Source: Populus alba (lineage: Eukaryota > Streptophyta > Magnoliopsida > Malpighiales > Salicaceae). Taken from it: a stretch of 64,000 bases of DNA. This document shows, one piece after another, positions 45,080-58,238 of the stretch. A program made the translations under genes and the position numbers. The notes beneath the pieces are model-generated. The model did not search any database. It was not told the DNA's origin and was given only the letters and a program-made list of their open reading frames with translations. The DNA lies in NCBI RefSeq assembly GCF_005239225.2, contig NC_133293.1:13050333-13114332 (forward strand), in the 5' to 3' direction. Positions within the stretch are counted from its first letter, which is position 1. Each line of letters starts with the position of its first letter.

Positions 45080-48000
45080 AGTTTTGGTTTGATTTGATTG
45101 GTTTTACAGGGAGTGACGATGATGAGGATGGATGGACAAGGAAATTTGACTTGGTGACAGCCGCGTGCTTAGGCGGTTTACTGGATATAAGTTGGGCTGG
45201 GTTTGGTCAATTTAATTCGGGCTGCCTGCAATCTTAATGGGCTCTACTCAACAGAATTGGACTGGCCTCTTTGTATTCATTCAACGTTAACAAAACTCAT
45301 TATCCGTTCCGTATCATAATTGCTTTATGCACGCACCTTTACTTTTGTTTTGTGTTGAGAATATTTTTCTGCTATTTTTTTTATTGTCAGCTTTATACAT
45401 CTCCTTTCGATGAAAATAAAAAATGATTTCCAATGTTGCTGATAGTCAAGTACAAGATAGTGTGTGGTTATTTTTATAATTTAAAAGGTAAAAGAGAAGA
45501 TAAATATGTATTTGATTAAAAAAATAAAGATAAAAGTATAAAAATAAATATATTTTTTAAATAATTATGAAGTAAAATTTTAATATTTTTAAAATATAAA
45601 GTATAGAAATGATATGTTTTTAGACAATACTTATTAATTTTTACCCTTAAAGTATTTCTGCAAAAAACTTTTAATTTAAAATTTTTCAAACTAAAACATA
45701 TAAAAATAAAAATTATTATTATTATAATTTTAAACTCGATCTAGAAGTTAACATAGGACAAAGTTCTAGTCACATGTCATGAAAATTAATATTGATATTT
45801 TTAGAGAAAAAAAATATCAAAACAATGCTATTTTAATCATTTTTTTCAAGTAAATCAATAGTGTTTTATCTAAGATAAACTAGTTTTTTTAAAATATTCT
45901 GATTGATTTAGACAATAAATTATTTATATCATAAGGCAATCCACCGTGTTGATTGAGGTTTTATAACTAAAATTATATATTATATTATTATTAACTTCAA
46001 TAATTAATGTAAACTAAAGTTAAAAGATAAATAAAATCTAATTATTTTTTTAATATATAAGATAAAATAAACTTTTAATTATATTTTGTAATTCATAATA
46101 AGTTATTTGCTCGCTACCTTGATTTACTATCAGAAATTTTACTTGAGAACGACAGCCCACAACCATGAGGGTATGTGTAATAATCGTGAACCTCAACTTT
46201 GTCACTGGACCAATCTAACAACTGATATGATGCAGTTAAATATTTTTCTTACATATATGAATGTTCTTTTACGTCAAATGGTGTTATTGGTTTTATGTTT
46301 TGTTCTTGGCAAACAATGCACCCCGTAACTCACAAAAATTCAAATTCAGTGCTTGTAGGACCTTAACATTGGAAGTGGATAAAGGCCAACAATCGCGGTT
46401 GAAGATGGTTTGAAGCTTCCAACCATATCGAAAATTTCACAGTTATTGCAGCTAGAAGACAGTTTACTTTCAGTAGTAAAGACCTCGGAGTCTCAACAAG
46501 ACTAAAAACTTGTTTCAACTTAGTCTGAGGAGTCCCTGTGTATGAAAATAATTGAAATCCTTTTACGTTTCCTTTCAAAAGCTTAAAAAAAAAGAGCAAT
46601 TGTGCTGCTATAGAGTATATTTTGCAAGTATTATATTTTGCTTCTGATGCTTGGGATGAATAAGCTGCATAAATGATGTGATCTGATAAGCATACAGAAC
46701 GCATTGTAGTTCTATCTATAACCAAGTGCAACCTATTTTTTCATGATTGAAATATAGGCCAGTCTACTTTTTGTACTGCCTGTAGCTTCTTCAATAATAC
46801 ATAAAACTCAAGAACTGAAGCAATTTCCCAGCAGATTCAGAGAATAGTGGCATAAAATTGAAAAAATCTAGAGCAAAAACAAGGCATGCTATGAGTCAGT
46901 TTATTATCTGTAGATACACAGCGCCTACCGGAAATTCAAAAAGAAAAATCCATGTAGCTTAAACATTGGCAAGCTTTAAGCCAGGACATGAGAAACATGA
47001 AACATTTTCTTGATCATTTGTTTTGTTTTTCTAATTCTAGTCCTGGGTGAACCTGGAGATCATATACTAATGTTAAACAATGAAGAGACTTTGAATTTAT
47101 ATCAAGAGACAATCTTCTTGAAAGAGAATGTATATACAGCAATTATAATATATTTCACTCTCAAAGATGACACAAAATAAGTTTCATGATCAGACAACTT
47201 GATTTTCTCTTTTCTGGATAAAATTCAACTTTTTATTGCTTGTTCTTAACAAAACAGCTCTGGAAAATTATCTCAAAGTTTTAAAGCTTAGAAATAATTC
47301 TATCAGTAGACCTTAGATGTTGTAGGCACTATAGCTTCCAACACAACCTGTCATCGAATTAAATTTATAGTGTATGTGCATATATCTTTTTCCTTTTTCA
47401 TGCTTCCCCTGTTTTCATTTCAATAGCCATTCACTTTGCTCAGGAAAGTCCATTGCAGTGAAGCTGACAGTGGATAATATATCCATTCTTTATCATCTAG
47501 AATCTAGAATCCAGTCAGAATAGAAGTAAACTGCTTTTGATTCAATTTCCTTACTTTTTTCTATTGGTAGACTCTTGCAATTAAAATATTAAATACATCA
47601 CCATGATTCAAGACATCGCCATACATTTGATCTTATAACACTGTATTCATCTATCTTTGACATACAATAAAAAAGAAGAAGTTGCAAAAGACAAACAACA
47701 AATACATCATTAATTGTTCGCCACAATTTCTTGATTTCTTCTGTAAGTGCACCGGATTGATCAGACATTTATATGGGAAGTAAATTCAACCATGTTCTAA
47801 CTCGTTTGAACAGTGTTCAAATGGACTTTCTGCATCTACATCAACTTGCTAATCTGCTGTCAACTGCGAAATCTTATTCCCTTGGAAATCTGATCAAGGT
47901 TTCTTCCTTCGTGATGGGATGAGTATCCTCGTTAGAACCAGTTCAACTTCATTCCTTCAAACGTATCTTTCTGACACGTAGTATACACATGCAAGATAAA
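45080..48000. other. Gene-free stretch
   Basis: The proximal part is the shared upstream region of the SUMO-like gene. 45400-46080 is AT-rich repeat. 46100-48000 includes the 3' flank of the permease gene. A 122-codon minus-strand open frame (46363-46731) has no homology I recognise and no promoter-like context. Confidence 0.45.
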
Positions 48001-48042
48001 AAATAGTATTTCCAAGAAATGATAATCTCACTCTGTGCATAT

Positions 48043-51000
48043 TTAGCTTTCTACATTGGTTATAGGACCTTTGAACCAATGACGAGCCCACAAGATCCAA
48101 GAAGAGATGGTAAGGATTAACAAACCACCAACAGCGACGGGAGTGTAATTGAGTGTCTCGTTAGTGATGGGGTAGGTTACAGGCAATGAGAAGAGGATTG
48201 AGATGGTTGCTACCCAAAGGACTGCAATCCAACCAACCAGGACACCATAGCGACCCAAATTGAATGGTCCAGGAATAAAGGACTTGCGTGCCAAAGTCAC
48301 CCGGAAGAATATGGGTAGGGCGTAAGCAATGTACAGTCCAATAGTAGCTATAGATACCATGGCCTGAAAAGCCACCTCGCTTCCTAGATACTGCAGAAGA
48401 TAAAGAGCAAACAAGGGGCGCACAGTCAGCAGTTATACAAAGAAGGTAAGTTGAAAGCATGTGGACATTAGGGGCTAAATGCAAAAGTGTGCCTTGGCAA
48501 ACAGCAAAACTGGCATGCTTAACTCTACTCGACCAAAAAGGTAGTCATTTAACAATTTCTTAGATTCATTGGCAATTAAAAGTGCGAGTAAATAAGTTAG
48601 ACATTCCTAAATGTGGTGTACAATGCAAATATGATGCCAGCTCTTGAATAAAATTTCACAGGCACGTTTATATTAGGAAAGCCAGATTTATTGAATTTGC
48701 AGAAAACAGAACAGGGATGTATTATTACTGTCAATGCCATGCAGAAAGATATGACCGCAGAGAGCCAAACGGCATTGATGGGAACCTCCTGATTGTTCAC
48801 TTTGTGCCAAAGTGATGAGAGTGGCATGGCTCCATCTCTAGAAAACGCATAAACCATCCTGAGAATGAATATTCAAAGATTAGTCAGAAACCAAGTAAGA
48901 ATTGTAAACTCGTCAGAAGTTTCAGGTAACATGGGATATCAAACAAGTGGGATTACCTCGAGTTGCTTGTAACTGAACTCATGCCACAGAAAAATATGGC
49001 AACAGCAACCACTCCCAGACAAATAATTCCCCCAACCCCATTGCCATATCTTCCCTTAAAAGCTTTGTAAAATATTTCAGCAATGGCATAACCACCAGCA
49101 TCATTATCTTCATCCAAGAGAGAAGAGATGTTGGTAACCGCAAAGGTGATACCAAGTATGTAAAACCATCCAAATATAACCGATATCCCGATGGCGCTAA
49201 TTATTCCTTTTGGTCCATTCTTATCAGCATTCTTAGTTTCCTCTGTCTGGAAATAACAGTTTAAGGGGAAAAGAGAGAAGACATTATATAGTTTCATTCC
49301 TCCAATTATCCATAAATCAGAAGAAAAGGGAAAAGGGAAGACAATAAACCAATGCACTAGCTATTATGCAAGTAAATAATCATGTGAGCTCGTAATGTTT
49401 TTGAAAAAGGGATTAATTGATTTCAACAAACTGAATGTTTATGGTTTATAAACGCACTGTTGCGTTTATAAACAATCAAACTTGTATGTGGAGAAGTAAT
49501 GTAAAATCTGAAATTTCCAGGACTGTACTTCATAGGAATTAGACTCCACCTAATTCAAAGAACAATGCAACATACCATATGAGCAGATGCATCATACCCA
49601 GTGAGGGTATACTGACTCATCAGAAGTCCCAAAACGAAAATGTAAGCTTTGCTATTGATTCCATCCCCATTATCAGTGTTGAAGTGTGTAAATACAAACT
49701 TGGCACTAGCCCTCTCCGTTGCAACAAGGGGAATGAGAATCGTAAGAACAAGAACACCTAACAGTGTAGAGATTCAGTAAAATTTTAAGAAGTGGTTGGC
49801 TTAAGAGGGAAAAGATAAACTGTAGCCATAATTCTTCATACCTACAAGATTCCAGACAGCAGCCAGCTGCCCGAAGAAAGATAAGACTGATATGGGAAGA
49901 CTATTTAGCGCAGCATGCAGGAGTAAAATTCCTCCATGTATAGCAATAACTACATATTTTGATGCTTCATATCCGCCACCATTTTTTCCACCTGTGCTAA
50001 GGAGAATGATAACCTGAATCAGCTGTGCAAGTGAGAAATCTACACTGGTTGTAACAGCCCACTGAAAATAAGAGTGTACTATAAGTGGTTAGAGCTTATA
50101 ACAGTGGATATTGAAGGCAATCAAAGTCGAGTGCAAATTCTTAGCTGTACCTGACCAACAATGTTGAACCTGCAAAAAAAGAGAGACAATTTACTGCATC
50201 AGAACACGTCCTAAGGGAAGACCAACTTTGTAAAAGTGGTCGGTTGTAAAAGCTACGTATCTAACTTTCCTCACAAGACAAAAGCAGGTCACATAATTAT
50301 ATCAGTGATTTGAGGTTTTGAACTCAAAAGAATAAGCTGGTGAAAACTGAAAACAAGTGATTTCTAGATATCCAATTCTCATTCCACACTTTACTGAAGA
50401 ATCTGCTCGAGACAGAATAAGAGCACTGGCTACGGTTCGTTGACTGAAGTTTCAAGTGTGGTGTATGTTTGTATCTTGCTGGTCATTGTGAAACCTACAT
50501 TTTAGTGCATTACCATATCTTTCTTTCTTCGGTGGCTAAAACTTTTCAAATTACAATCACTCAGAAGCCATCTACTATATATCAGAACATCATACTATTG
50601 TGATCATCACAATATTACTCTGACTCCAAGGCTGCAATGACTGATAAACCAATTCAAATTGCAGTATAACGAGTGAAGCTCAGCGTACAATTTCAAGAAA
50701 CTTCGTCTCTGCGGCCTATAATGTAAAAAACACTAGCCTATATTCGGTGCCTACAGTTACAAATAGAAACGATTCTGAAACTGTCCCTGAAGGGAATTTT
50801 GCACAGCCTAAAAAGTTTCACACCCAGAGGATTAACCAACTTGGTGATTACAACAATAAGGTCATGAGAAATAAAGGCAAATAAACTGTGAATGCAAAAC
50901 CACAGAATTCCAAACCACAATCAAATTTGAAGCTAGCAAGATAAATTAAGAACCAAAAAAACAATAGTAAACAAGAAAGATTACCAGCCTGTTATCCAAG

Positions 51001-51470
51001 ATGCAAAGGGTGCCCAATTAGGACCAGCAAGCTTTGCACTCCAATAGTAGAGACCACCAGAAGTTGGATAAGAAGAGCAAATTTCAGCCATGGATAACCC
51101 AACAATCATGGTGAACCCACCAGCTATGAACCATCCATATTGCAATGAAACTGGCCCTCCAAAATTGAGTCCAGTATTGTAAAGCGTGGTTATACCAGTC
51201 AACACTGATATGATCGAAAACGAAAACGCAAAATTCGAAAACACCCTGCAATTGTTTAACCATATCGGACCGATTAATTATAAGTTTATCAGAAGGACAG
51301 GGTTGGCAAGAAAGCTTTAAAGCATAAAACAAGAAACACGAAAAGGGTTCTTGAGAGATTTACGAGAGGTCACGCTTAAGCTCTTGTTTGTAGCCAAGCT
51401 CTTTGAGACGGGCATTGCCTGTATCAAGGGAACCGTTGCCGTTTTGAGCTGTATGTGTCGGAAGACCCAT
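48043..51470 (-). CDS. BAT1: Amino-acid permease BAT1 (GABA permease) type
   Basis: Eight exons join in frame to 518 aa: 51364-51470, 50985-51245, 50151-50169, 49842-50061, 49576-49757, 48957-49246, 48729-48858 and 48043-48390. The protein is an APC-superfamily transporter with about 12 membrane segments. The family signature lies in SMAEICSSYPTSGGLYYW (about 87-104), after a loop beginning LTGITTLYNTG. ASAHMTEETKNADKNGPKGI and FSRDGAMPLSSLWHKVN are further conserved loops. The cytosolic N-terminus contains the basic ELGYKQELKRDLS. Arabidopsis BAT1 moves several amino acids in both directions and has been reported as a mitochondrial GABA permease, linking GABA to the TCA cycle. Exon 3 is a 19-base microexon encoding WFNIVGQ with its flanks. 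Start: first ATG, preceded by a CT-rich leader. No frame breaks seen. In Arabidopsis BAT1 sits next to LPP1 and close to RHA2B. Confidence 0.92.
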
Positions 51471-52861
51471 ATTTAAACTTAAAAAGAAAGATCACAGAGG
51501 GGGAGGGGGAGGGGGAGGATGAAGACAGATGAAGAGATTGATTGGTTTTGCAACCAAACTGACCAATCTTACTCCCAGAAACTCTGTCTCCCTTTCTTGG
51601 AGTCTACAGTGTGTGTATATTTTATATTTGCTAGCTCTGTCTTTGATTCAAGCAATATTTTTATTGTGAAATATAGTTAAACTAAAAATCATATCTCCAC
51701 TACCATTCTGGATCGTAGACCGATGACTTTTATTTTGGATCGCAGCTTTCAGCCATACTTGGAGCACGTCTCTCCAGTTGGAAATGACGGTTACGTCCCA
51801 GGCTTTCATTTCCCACCAAAATTTAACGGTCAAACTTAAATCTAGCCGCTCGCATATTACCTCCTCATCAGTTAGATTCCAAACTTCTTTACTTTATCAA
51901 TTTCTCTCCGAACATAATCAACATTTAACAATATCTATTAAATTTGAGTAAGATCAACCCTCCATCCATCAAAAGATCTTGTTTTTTCCCCTTCGCTTCA
52001 CTGGCCTTTGTAGAAGGAAATTTTACTCTGTAGCTAAAATTGTGCTTCAAGGTATGTTAGAGTTATTTCGATGTTGTGAATGGAAATATTTAATTAACGA
52101 TCACGTGCAAATTAGATAGGATCTATTAATTATTAGTAACAGTAAATGTACATTGCCATCTCACTGTCTTCTTTTGATGTGTTTGGACAAGATTCATTAA
52201 ATCATGAGATTTGAGACTTAGCTGGTAATAATTTAATAAATTAAGGGCTAGTTTAGATTCTCCGAATATAATATTCTGTTTCAACGGTTTTTTCCTCGCC
52301 ATCTCACTGTCTTCTTTTGATTGGTGTTATGTACGTGATGCTGAGTACAGTTTTTGTACACGTCGCTTGTTAAATGTGCTAATTAAAGAAAAAGAATCAT
52401 TTTAGCCAAAAACAATGGAAGTGAATCTTGGATTCGGATTCGCAAGGCTTTCCTTGTCCGGAGGTTAAGATGTCCAATGGATGGAGTTTCTCATGTCTAG
52501 CAGATCATCATCATCCATGATTTTATTAGGTGTAGGCACCCAGAAAAATAAAATAAAATAATAATGGAATTGTCTTTTTTATTTCTTTTCAACGTGTTTC
52601 GATTAGTCAGAAGCGGCATGGCACCGTCGTTTTCTTGCTTTGAAAGGTCTGCCATTTACGGAGAGAGTGGGAACTTGAACCTTGGACTGCGCCCAGAAAT
52701 CCTGCCATGGCGTCATTAGTCGGCACGCAAAATCACGTGCTCAATTCTTCTTAAAACTGAAGATGTGAATTTTATTTATCCACCCAACCCACGAATTTAT
52801 GTTTTCTCAACATTTTTTCTTCAAAACTAATTTCTGTATGGATCTTGATCTCTAAATATTT

Positions 52862-53066
52862 GTTTAGAAGCGTAGTTATGGTTACTTTTTAAAATATTTT
52901 TTATTTAAAAAAATATATCAATAATATTTTTTATATTTTTAAAAAATTATTTGAGATTAACACATAAAAATGATTTAAAAACATTAAAAACATATTAATT
53001 TAAAATAAAAAAAAATCAAATATTTTCAAAAATATTTTTAAAAAATATTTCCAATCAGCATCTAAG
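52862..53066. mobile_element. AT-rich MITE-like element
   Basis: Left end TTTAGAAGCGTAGTTATGG and right end CCAATCAGCATCTAAG enclose phrases (TTACTTTTTAAAATATTTTT, AACACATAAAAATGATTTAA) shared in order with the elements at 37228 and 1862. Non-coding, about 205 bp. Confidence 0.5.
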
Positions 53067-54899
53067 TATTCAAATACATCACAATCACATTCTTTTTCTC
53101 AACTTCTATCAAAATAATTGACGAAATAACTGCCGACTCCCCTCATCTCCGTCGTCAAAATCCTCCTTCCAACGACTAGATAAATAGAGATGAGCCTTTT
53201 TGTGACTTTAATGTAGGTGCCAACAGACCATGTTATTTTTTTTTATTTGGATAACAAGGGCTAGGAGATTACAAGAGAGAAATTAAAAAAAAATGTTTAT
53301 AGTACACGAATTACATTTAGATGCAATCTTTTGGTTTAAATTTAAAGTTGTTGTTGAAGAAACAAGGGAAATGGAGTTGGAAAGAAGCTGGAAAGAGAAA
53401 TAGGATGCAGCATGCAGAAGAGGGGAGTGAGAGAGAGTTGATTAGGACAAAGAGGTTGGCAACATCAAAATCGTTAACAAGGAGCCTGAATAAAGGATAT
53501 AATTAAGATAATTTTAAAACTTCAGGGGGGGGTTAATATAAAAACTAAATTCGGGGGCAAAACTGAACAAAACAAATATCAGGGGAAGAAATCAAGATTT
53601 ACTCCGGTTCAAAAAGAAATATTGAAATTTACTCAAGAGAAAATCTACAGTGCCAAGAGATTTAGCACGTTTGCAAACAAACTTGTCCTAAAATATCTAT
53701 CTTTAGTTAACACATGTGATTAATATGTTTTTTTTTTTTGTTATTTTCTTCAAAAAAGACAGTAAAAATAGAGTAAATATACAGATGTCAAGAGATAGTA
53801 TCTCTTTCATTTCTGATATATAATTGTATATCCAAAGGTAATTGAAATTAAAAGTTAACGATACATTAATAATTCACAGATCGATGGAGCTGATTTGGAC
53901 ATATACATTTATCATCTCATTAAAAAAAAAAACGGTAACGCAACTTGAATTTAAAATTTCAATCTGAAAATTGAAATAGCCTTCTCCTGATGGGTTGCCA
54001 CGTAAACCAATTCTTTGGGTGTGAGCAGGACTAGGATGGTTCTATCATTGTATGCACTCAAGGCTTGAGGCATGGTTAGATAGAATAATAGTTTGTATTT
54101 TATTTTCTTACTGGCTACACGTATCCTGCTAACAAAAATATAAAACGTGATGTTTTTTTCTTGTAATTTTCATTATGAATATAAAAATAATATATTATAA
54201 ATTATTACAGTGTAATATCGATTTCATCCTTTCAAGAGAATTTTGGATACCCTAATGACAGAGATAATTGAGTTATTTCTAAGACATCAATCGATCATTA
54301 AAGGATTATTAGGGGTTGTTATCGTTTTTTTAATAAAAAAAACAGTATAATTACCTGCTTGCTCCTCGAATTAAAAAATAAATAAATAGCTAGTAAAGGG
54401 TTTTCATGTCTATGTATTTAAAAAAAAAAAAAACAATATAATTACTTGCCTCCAATCTAAAAAAAATAAACGATTAGCAAAGGGTGTTTATATATCTTTG
54501 TGTTTTTTTAAGATTATTAAATGACTTTTTGTGCCCAAACAATTAAAAAAATATAGAAAATAGCCCATGGGTGAGTTCATCTTTTCATGTGGGTTTTTTG
54601 GTTGAATATTGGGATAACAAAGGGTGTTTCGGATTTTTTTGCTCTAATTCAATGATTTTTTAATTAAAAAGCAAATGATTAATGAAGTTCAGGCGTCGGT
54701 CAGTAGGATATATCCATGTTGTTTAGGTAGTGTGTGTGGTGAATTCATGTGGCCAAATATATTGTTTTGTCGTGTCATTAGAAGCACTGCCTCACTCTCT
54801 TCCTCCTGGTGACACTCTTGGTGGTGCTTGGTGGACAGTTTATCGTCGATTGTTATTTCTTTATTTTTCTTTCTATTTCTCTCTCTCCCGCCCCAACAC

Positions 54900-55745
54900 A
54901 AATATAGGCCAATCCATTTTTTTGTTCATTTCTTAATTCAGGTCCTTAGGTTTTTTATTGTCTGTTTTAGTTATTGACCCTTTTGATAAAGTTTTTGATG
55001 TTTTCAATTTTGTTATTTATTTATAATTTATCATGTGTTATTGTTTGCGATTTGATCCTTATTTTTTTTATTTATGATTTCTTTCCTTGACTCTTGTGTT
55101 AAAGTTTTGTTGTTTTCAATTTCACCATTGAATAAAAGTTCATGTTATTTTATTTTTAAAAAATTTAATTCTCATTCTTTTGATTTCTTTTTTATTTTGT
55201 TAAAGTTTTTTTCTTTACAATTTACCGATTTAATGTTAGTTTTTTTTATGGCATCTGATTTATTTTTTATCTTGATTGTCATCCTTATTCTTGTAATTAT
55301 AATTTTATGTGTTATATTTTTTTTTATGAGGTTAATGTGATTTTTTAATTTTTAATATAGATTGAACTTAATTTTTTTAAAAAAAAAACATTTATTTTAT
55401 AACAATATTTTTAACATATGCAGTCTTGCATATATTTTTTTCATTTGGTTTTTTCAATAAATTTTATACATGTATCGATTTTTGTTGCGGATTAATTTTC
55501 ATAAATAAATTTATTAGACACGACCAAGTAAATGACTTGTATTACAATGTTAAATATATTGGCCTACATCTTTCTCTAAGTTTTTCTAGTGTTTTTTTTG
55601 TTATGATTAATGATTTTCTTTGTATTTATTTACATAAATAATTATTGATTTATTTGATTAAATATTTATATAAAATTTTTATTTATATTTAATATTTTAA
55701 AAAAGTCAACATTTTTATCTAGACTTTTTTAGAAGAAAAAAAAAT
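54900..55745. repeat. Dispersed repeat, probably LTR-derived (copy 2)
   Basis: It starts with AGGTCCTTAGGTTTTTTATT and contains repeated phrases of the form TTTTCAATTT plus CACCATTGAAT. It ends beyond TTTTTAACATATGCAGTCTT, TTCAATAAATTTTATACATG and AAGTAAATGACTTGTATTAC. The 55300-55570 part aligns with 11260-11440. Poplar retrotransposon LTRs have this style; no reverse transcriptase or gag is visible. Confidence 0.5.
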
Positions 55746-57345
55746 TTCAACTCAGCGCACGGGTCAAATAAATTATATATATAGCCATCGAGGAACTTCT
55801 AAGTATCGTACAAAATGGCAGTGCAGTGCTAGCGGGAAAATGTGAAAACGGGCCAGGTACTCGCTATAGACAAAAATTCTAAGACGGCATGGAAGAGCAG
55901 GAAGTTTAGACACGTGTCAGGCAGGAATCGTTGATTAATATTGATAGCTCAAAGCGGAAACTTGGGCCAAGCTGGTCGTAGTTTTGAGCTGCACGTTTAA
56001 GATTTTTTCACAAAATATCTAAAATAAGTAATGACCGGTAATCTTGAAAACAACGAGGCGTGCGATCCCAAGTTGGAGTCCTACCGTTTTCCGATCATAT
56101 TCACAGATGATTTTTTTATAAAAAAAATCAAGACGGACCACATATGTCGAGCCCGTTGACAAAAATGTCTTTAACTGATTATCTACTACTATAGAAATCA
56201 ACTCCTTTATTTATTTATTTTTTCTTCGATTGTGAGGAGATTAACTTCGGGTAGATTACGTAGTGTTACTAAACAAATTTTTATTTTTATTTTGTCATTG
56301 GAGTCAGCTGACCAAGAGCTAGCCGCTGTAGTTATGGGCGTAGTTGTAAAGGTGTTAATGCTGTCAAAATATTTTCTATGTTATAGTATGAAATTTTAAA
56401 GTTCAAATGTTTCATTTTATAGTTTTTTATTTTTGGTTTAGAACAACTTTTAAAACTCCATAAACCAATCTTTTCTTGGTTTTTGGAGAAAACACGCACT
56501 AAAAGCCAAAAAGAAAAAACAAGAGTTACCAAACCAATTTTTACTATTTTAATTGTGTTAATTATTGAATTTTATTCAAATTCAATAAAATATATGAATA
56601 CCTTTCCACAAAATATCCCCGAAATATCATACCAGTTAAGACGCCTTTTTTTTCTTCACGATCCACTTGTAGCATACCACAGTAACTTTTTTCCATTGAT
56701 TTTGGAATTGTTCGAACCGTAAATCATTTTAAAAGCTTACCTTTTGACCCAAATTGTTAGAGAGAGAGAGAGAAGCAGCTCTGATCAAATGCTAAACAAT
56801 CCGGTCCAAACCAGAATTTAGAAATAATGGATACAAAGATTCATGTACATTATGACGTGATGGGTAACATGAATTTGTACCAGATGTGAGGGGGAAGAAA
56901 AAACTAAAAAGCAGGTGAGAATCCTGTTTTCCTTTTCAACTTTTCTTATAATGTCAAATCTTTGTACAAATGGGCCTCATGCATTCACATCTCTGTAGAT
57001 GAAATGCGCATCACCTGTTGATTTCCTCGATCGAGAATTTCGTCCAAAATACTTCGACCTATTTTTTACCACAATTTCTTTAATTTTATTGAAATATCAT
57101 TAATAATTAATAACAGTGAGTTCTTACTCTTGTTTGCCTGAGAGGTTGGTGGTTGGTGCATGGGGCTTGTTTTTTCGATGCATTGGAATGCTTCCACCCT
57201 CTATGTTTTTTAACTAATAATTAATAACATGTTAACGTTAAAAGGGAAATAATTGTAACGTCAATGTTCGAGACATGGTCAGTGAAGACTGTATGTAATT
57301 AACCCCCAAAACAAGTTGCCTCTCTCTTGTCGCAGGAAAACAGAT

Positions 57346-57411
57346 GCTATATATATATATATGTATGTATGTATGTATGTACATGCATGTATGATGTATG
57401 TATGTATGTAA
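57346..57411. repeat. Compound (TA)n/(TATG)n microsatellite
   Basis: TA units run into GTAT/ATGT tetranucleotide units, interrupted by ACATGCATGTATGATG. Seen directly. Confidence 0.85.
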
Positions 57412-57420
57412 TGAAATTTT

Positions 57421-57518
57421 ACAAGATATCATGTGCTTAGAGAATCTTGTCAATTTCTTAAACTGTATATATATATTTTAAGAAATTGACAAGATTCTCT
57501 AAACACATGATATCTTGT
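57421..57518. ncRNA. Near-perfect 42-bp foldback (candidate small-RNA hairpin)
   Basis: The left arm 57421-57462 (ACAAGATATCATGTGCTTAG then AGAATCTTGTCAATTTCTTA plus AA) is the reverse complement of the right arm 57477-57518 at 41 of 42 positions. Only 14 bases (CTGTATATATATAT) separate them. On the minus strand the single mismatch becomes a G:U wobble. Pairing weakly continues outside the arms. Part of the arm (CTTGTCAATTTCTT) is repeated a third time just to the right (57513-57526). It lies about 260 bases downstream of the stop of the 130-aa gene. It could be a young MIRNA locus, a foldback transposon or an unprocessed palindromic duplication. Confidence 0.7.
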
Positions 57519-57779
57519 CAATTTCTTGCCTCCCAAATCATCGGGAGAAATGGGAGACTAAAAGTAAAGGGATATTTATTTTGAATTAGTTCGCTTGGGA
57601 TTAGGGTTTCAATTTTTATATACATAATTCCACAACTTCGGACTTTGTTATTCTCATGAACTTTAGTCCGAAAGTTATCAATATGTACAATTAAACAACA
57701 ACTATATAATAACGAGTGGACACAAGGAAAATAAAACTTTTTTTAAAAAAAAAAAAAATAGGGGCGCAAACTTATTGCT

Positions 57780-58172
57780 TCAAAAATCACTCATGTCACG
57801 AGAAGCAGCCAATTTCTTGTAAATTTCCAGAAGCAGCCTGCTATCAACTTCATCACCAGAAGATACCATTGAAATATGTTGATCTTTGGCAACCTTCTTC
57901 CCCCTAAAGAAGCCTTTGTTGTTCAAGCTGCCTATGTTGGTTGCCAACCGAATCATCATATCGATATAAGCATCGTGAAACTTTGCCAGAAGTTTTATTG
58001 GTGAAGCAATTTTCATGTGCAACTTTGGGACTGCTCTTAGTTTCCAGCGCCGCCCTGAACCAAGCCTCGCGATTTTCAGCTTTCTTTTACTTGCACCATT
58101 GAGTCTTTGGTATCTGTTCCTCCTCCAGTACCTCTTCACGTTCTCATAACATGCACTTGAAATGATCTCCAT
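57780..58172 (-). CDS. Uncharacterised basic plant protein, 130 aa
   Basis: Single exon. The start at 58172 is chosen because it gives MEIISSACYENVKRYWRRNR and lies about 75 bases after a TATA box; an in-frame ATG 16 codons upstream lies almost at the expected transcription start. Residues 10-60 are strongly basic (KRYWRRNRYQRL, RKLKIARLGSGRRWKLR). A conserved-looking segment then follows (SPIKLLAKFHDAYIDMMIRL, about 65-85), and the C-terminus holds GDEVDSRLLLEIYKKLAASR. I recognise the pattern as a small land-plant family of unknown function, with no signal peptide and no known domain. It lies between BAT1 and LPP, all on the same strand. Nothing indicates breakage. Confidence 0.82.
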   Translation of the reverse strand: MEIISSACYENVKRYWRRNRYQRLNGASKRKLKIARLGSGRRWKLRAVPKLHMKIASPIKLLAKFHDAYIDMMIRLATNIGSLNNKGFFRGKKVAKDQHISMVSSGDEVDSRLLLEIYKKLAASRDMSDF

Positions 58173-58238
58173 TTTTTCTGCTACTATATGATAAAGAATG
58201 AAAGAGAGAGAGAGATGCAAGGGGAAGATATTGTGAGA

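Larger units (their letters stand above)
51700..57340. other. Gene-free stretch with repeats
   Basis: 5.6 kb without a supportable gene. Contents: an AT-rich MITE-like element at 52862-53066, an LTR-like repeat at 54900-55745, and a G-run (GGGGGGGG, about 53525). Short open frames are AT-driven. Confidence 0.5.

Noticed and set aside
46363..46731. 122-codon minus-strand open frame
   Set aside because: No recognisable domain, no promoter or splice context, composition like the flanks.
55074..55641. Open frames of 71-88 codons in the T-rich repeat
   Set aside because: Phe/Leu/Ile-only translations generated by T-rich LTR-like sequence.
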